A stretch of 14,894 bases of DNA from positions 1 through 14,894 of the forward strand of contig JAGLNZ010000175.1 in assembly GCA_023139225.1 (NCBI GenBank), written 5' to 3'. The DNA is from Desulfobacula sp. (GTDB taxonomy: Bacteria; Desulfobacterota; Desulfobacteria; Desulfobacterales; Desulfobacteraceae). Of this stretch, positions 14,543-14,894 are shown in pieces; the first letter of the stretch is position 1; every line of letters starts with the position of its first letter. The notes below the pieces were generated by a model that saw only the letters and a program-made list of their open reading frames with translations, was not told the origin of the DNA and searched no databases. Both the position numbers and the translations under genes were made by a program.

Positions 14543-14701
14543 TCATTTAGATTTAAGAAAATCACCGGTATGTTTATTCATTCGCTCCCATATGGTTTTC
14601 ACCCTTTGCCGGGTATTTAAAAGATAAGCAGACTCAGGTTGTTTCGGCCAGGACCGTCTAAAAGATTGATCAAGGTACCAGTAGGATTTTATATTTGAAA
14701 T
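14543..14701 (-). pseudogene. Possible minus-strand coding remnant
   Basis: An open stretch of about 52 codons ending in TGA (14545-14543), with no ATG, GTG or TTG at its start and bounded upstream by TAA. Its translation has protein-like composition (YWYLDQSFRRSWPKQP, then AYLLNTRQRVKTIWERMNKH) and follows no tandem or low-complexity pattern. I do not recognise the family. It may be the 3' end of a decayed gene. The 273-bp gap 14521-14793 otherwise holds only a weak dyad (14537-14565) and AT-rich sequence. Confidence 0.3.
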
Positions 14702-14793
14702 TTAATTTGTCCTGTACCACTAAACGTTGTAAGTTGGTTTTTATTAAAATTAGTAAGAATATCTTGGGAACTCCATGCGGTTTTATTTGATTT

Positions 14794-14894
14794 ATGAAGA
14801 CAAAAGAAAACTTTATCCACGAATTAAAAGATATTATATCAGCAAATTATACCATTGGTGATTTGATAGATTTTGAACAAATTCATCTGGGGGC
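14794..14894 (+). CDS. Probable aminoglycoside-phosphotransferase-fold kinase, N-terminus (runs off the window)
   Basis: Only 33 codons are visible: ATG at 14794, six bases after an in-frame TGA. The text YTIGDLIDFEQIHLGA resembles the opening of APH/choline-kinase-fold phosphotransferases (a short helix, then a strand leading to a glycine-rich turn). No Shine-Dalgarno is visible. The catalytic HxD..N and metal-binding motifs would lie beyond the window, so this is only a suggestion. Confidence 0.5.
   Translation, partial: MKTKENFIHELKDIISANYTIGDLIDFEQIHLG

Noticed and set aside
14537..14565. GTGATTT...AAATCAC dyad as terminator of the four-gene operon
   Set aside because: Only 7-bp AT-rich arms, a 15-nt loop and no T-run.
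1..14894. CRISPR array, insertion sequence, tRNA or rRNA
   Set aside because: I saw no regularly spaced repeats, no recognisable transposase, and no tRNA or rRNA sequence signature anywhere.

Overview
The window looks like chromosomal DNA from a Gram-negative, moderately AT-rich deltaproteobacterium, most likely a sulfate reducer of the Desulfobacteraceae type. That placement is inference. It rests on the lipid A/Kdo/Lpt gene set, an in-frame UGA that reads as selenocysteine in a HesB/IscA-like protein, and the mix of accessory families. I see no insertion sequence, phage, CRISPR array, tRNA or rRNA.

Region 1 (1-6850, minus strand) is one outer-membrane lipopolysaccharide operon. In transcription order it runs lptF, lptG, waaA, lpxK, a LpxL/HtrB-type acyltransferase, an ELM1-family protein and a GT4-type glycosyltransferase cut by the window edge. 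Genes abut or overlap, and a TTGACT-17-TATTTT promoter lies just before lptF. Together they make Kdo-lipid A, probably extend its core, and move it across the periplasm.

Region 2 (6907-9783) holds single genes with varied orientation: thiamine pyrophosphokinase (+), a lipoprotein with a FliL-like C-terminal domain (-), a YprB-type RNase H-like exonuclease with an HhH-like N-terminus (+), and the selenoprotein (-). The exonuclease and selenoprotein genes converge on a perfect 19-bp stem terminator. The lipoprotein and the selenoprotein each have a sigma70-like promoter whose spacer holds a CATG-N9-CATG dyad, which suggests a shared regulator.

Region 3 (10001-14520, plus strand) is a compact four-gene operon: a U32-peptidase-like protein with two cysteine sets, galE, a HEAT-repeat protein ending in a degenerate response-regulator receiver domain, and a RimK-like ATP-grasp ligase. 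This set is the best candidate here for an incompletely described pathway.

Region 4 (14521-14894) has a possible minus-strand coding remnant and the first 33 codons of a probable aminoglycoside-phosphotransferase-fold kinase that runs off the window.

The strongest single observation is the 105-residue selenoprotein at 9466-9783. Ordinary gene calling would cut it to 66 residues starting inside its own SECIS hairpin.
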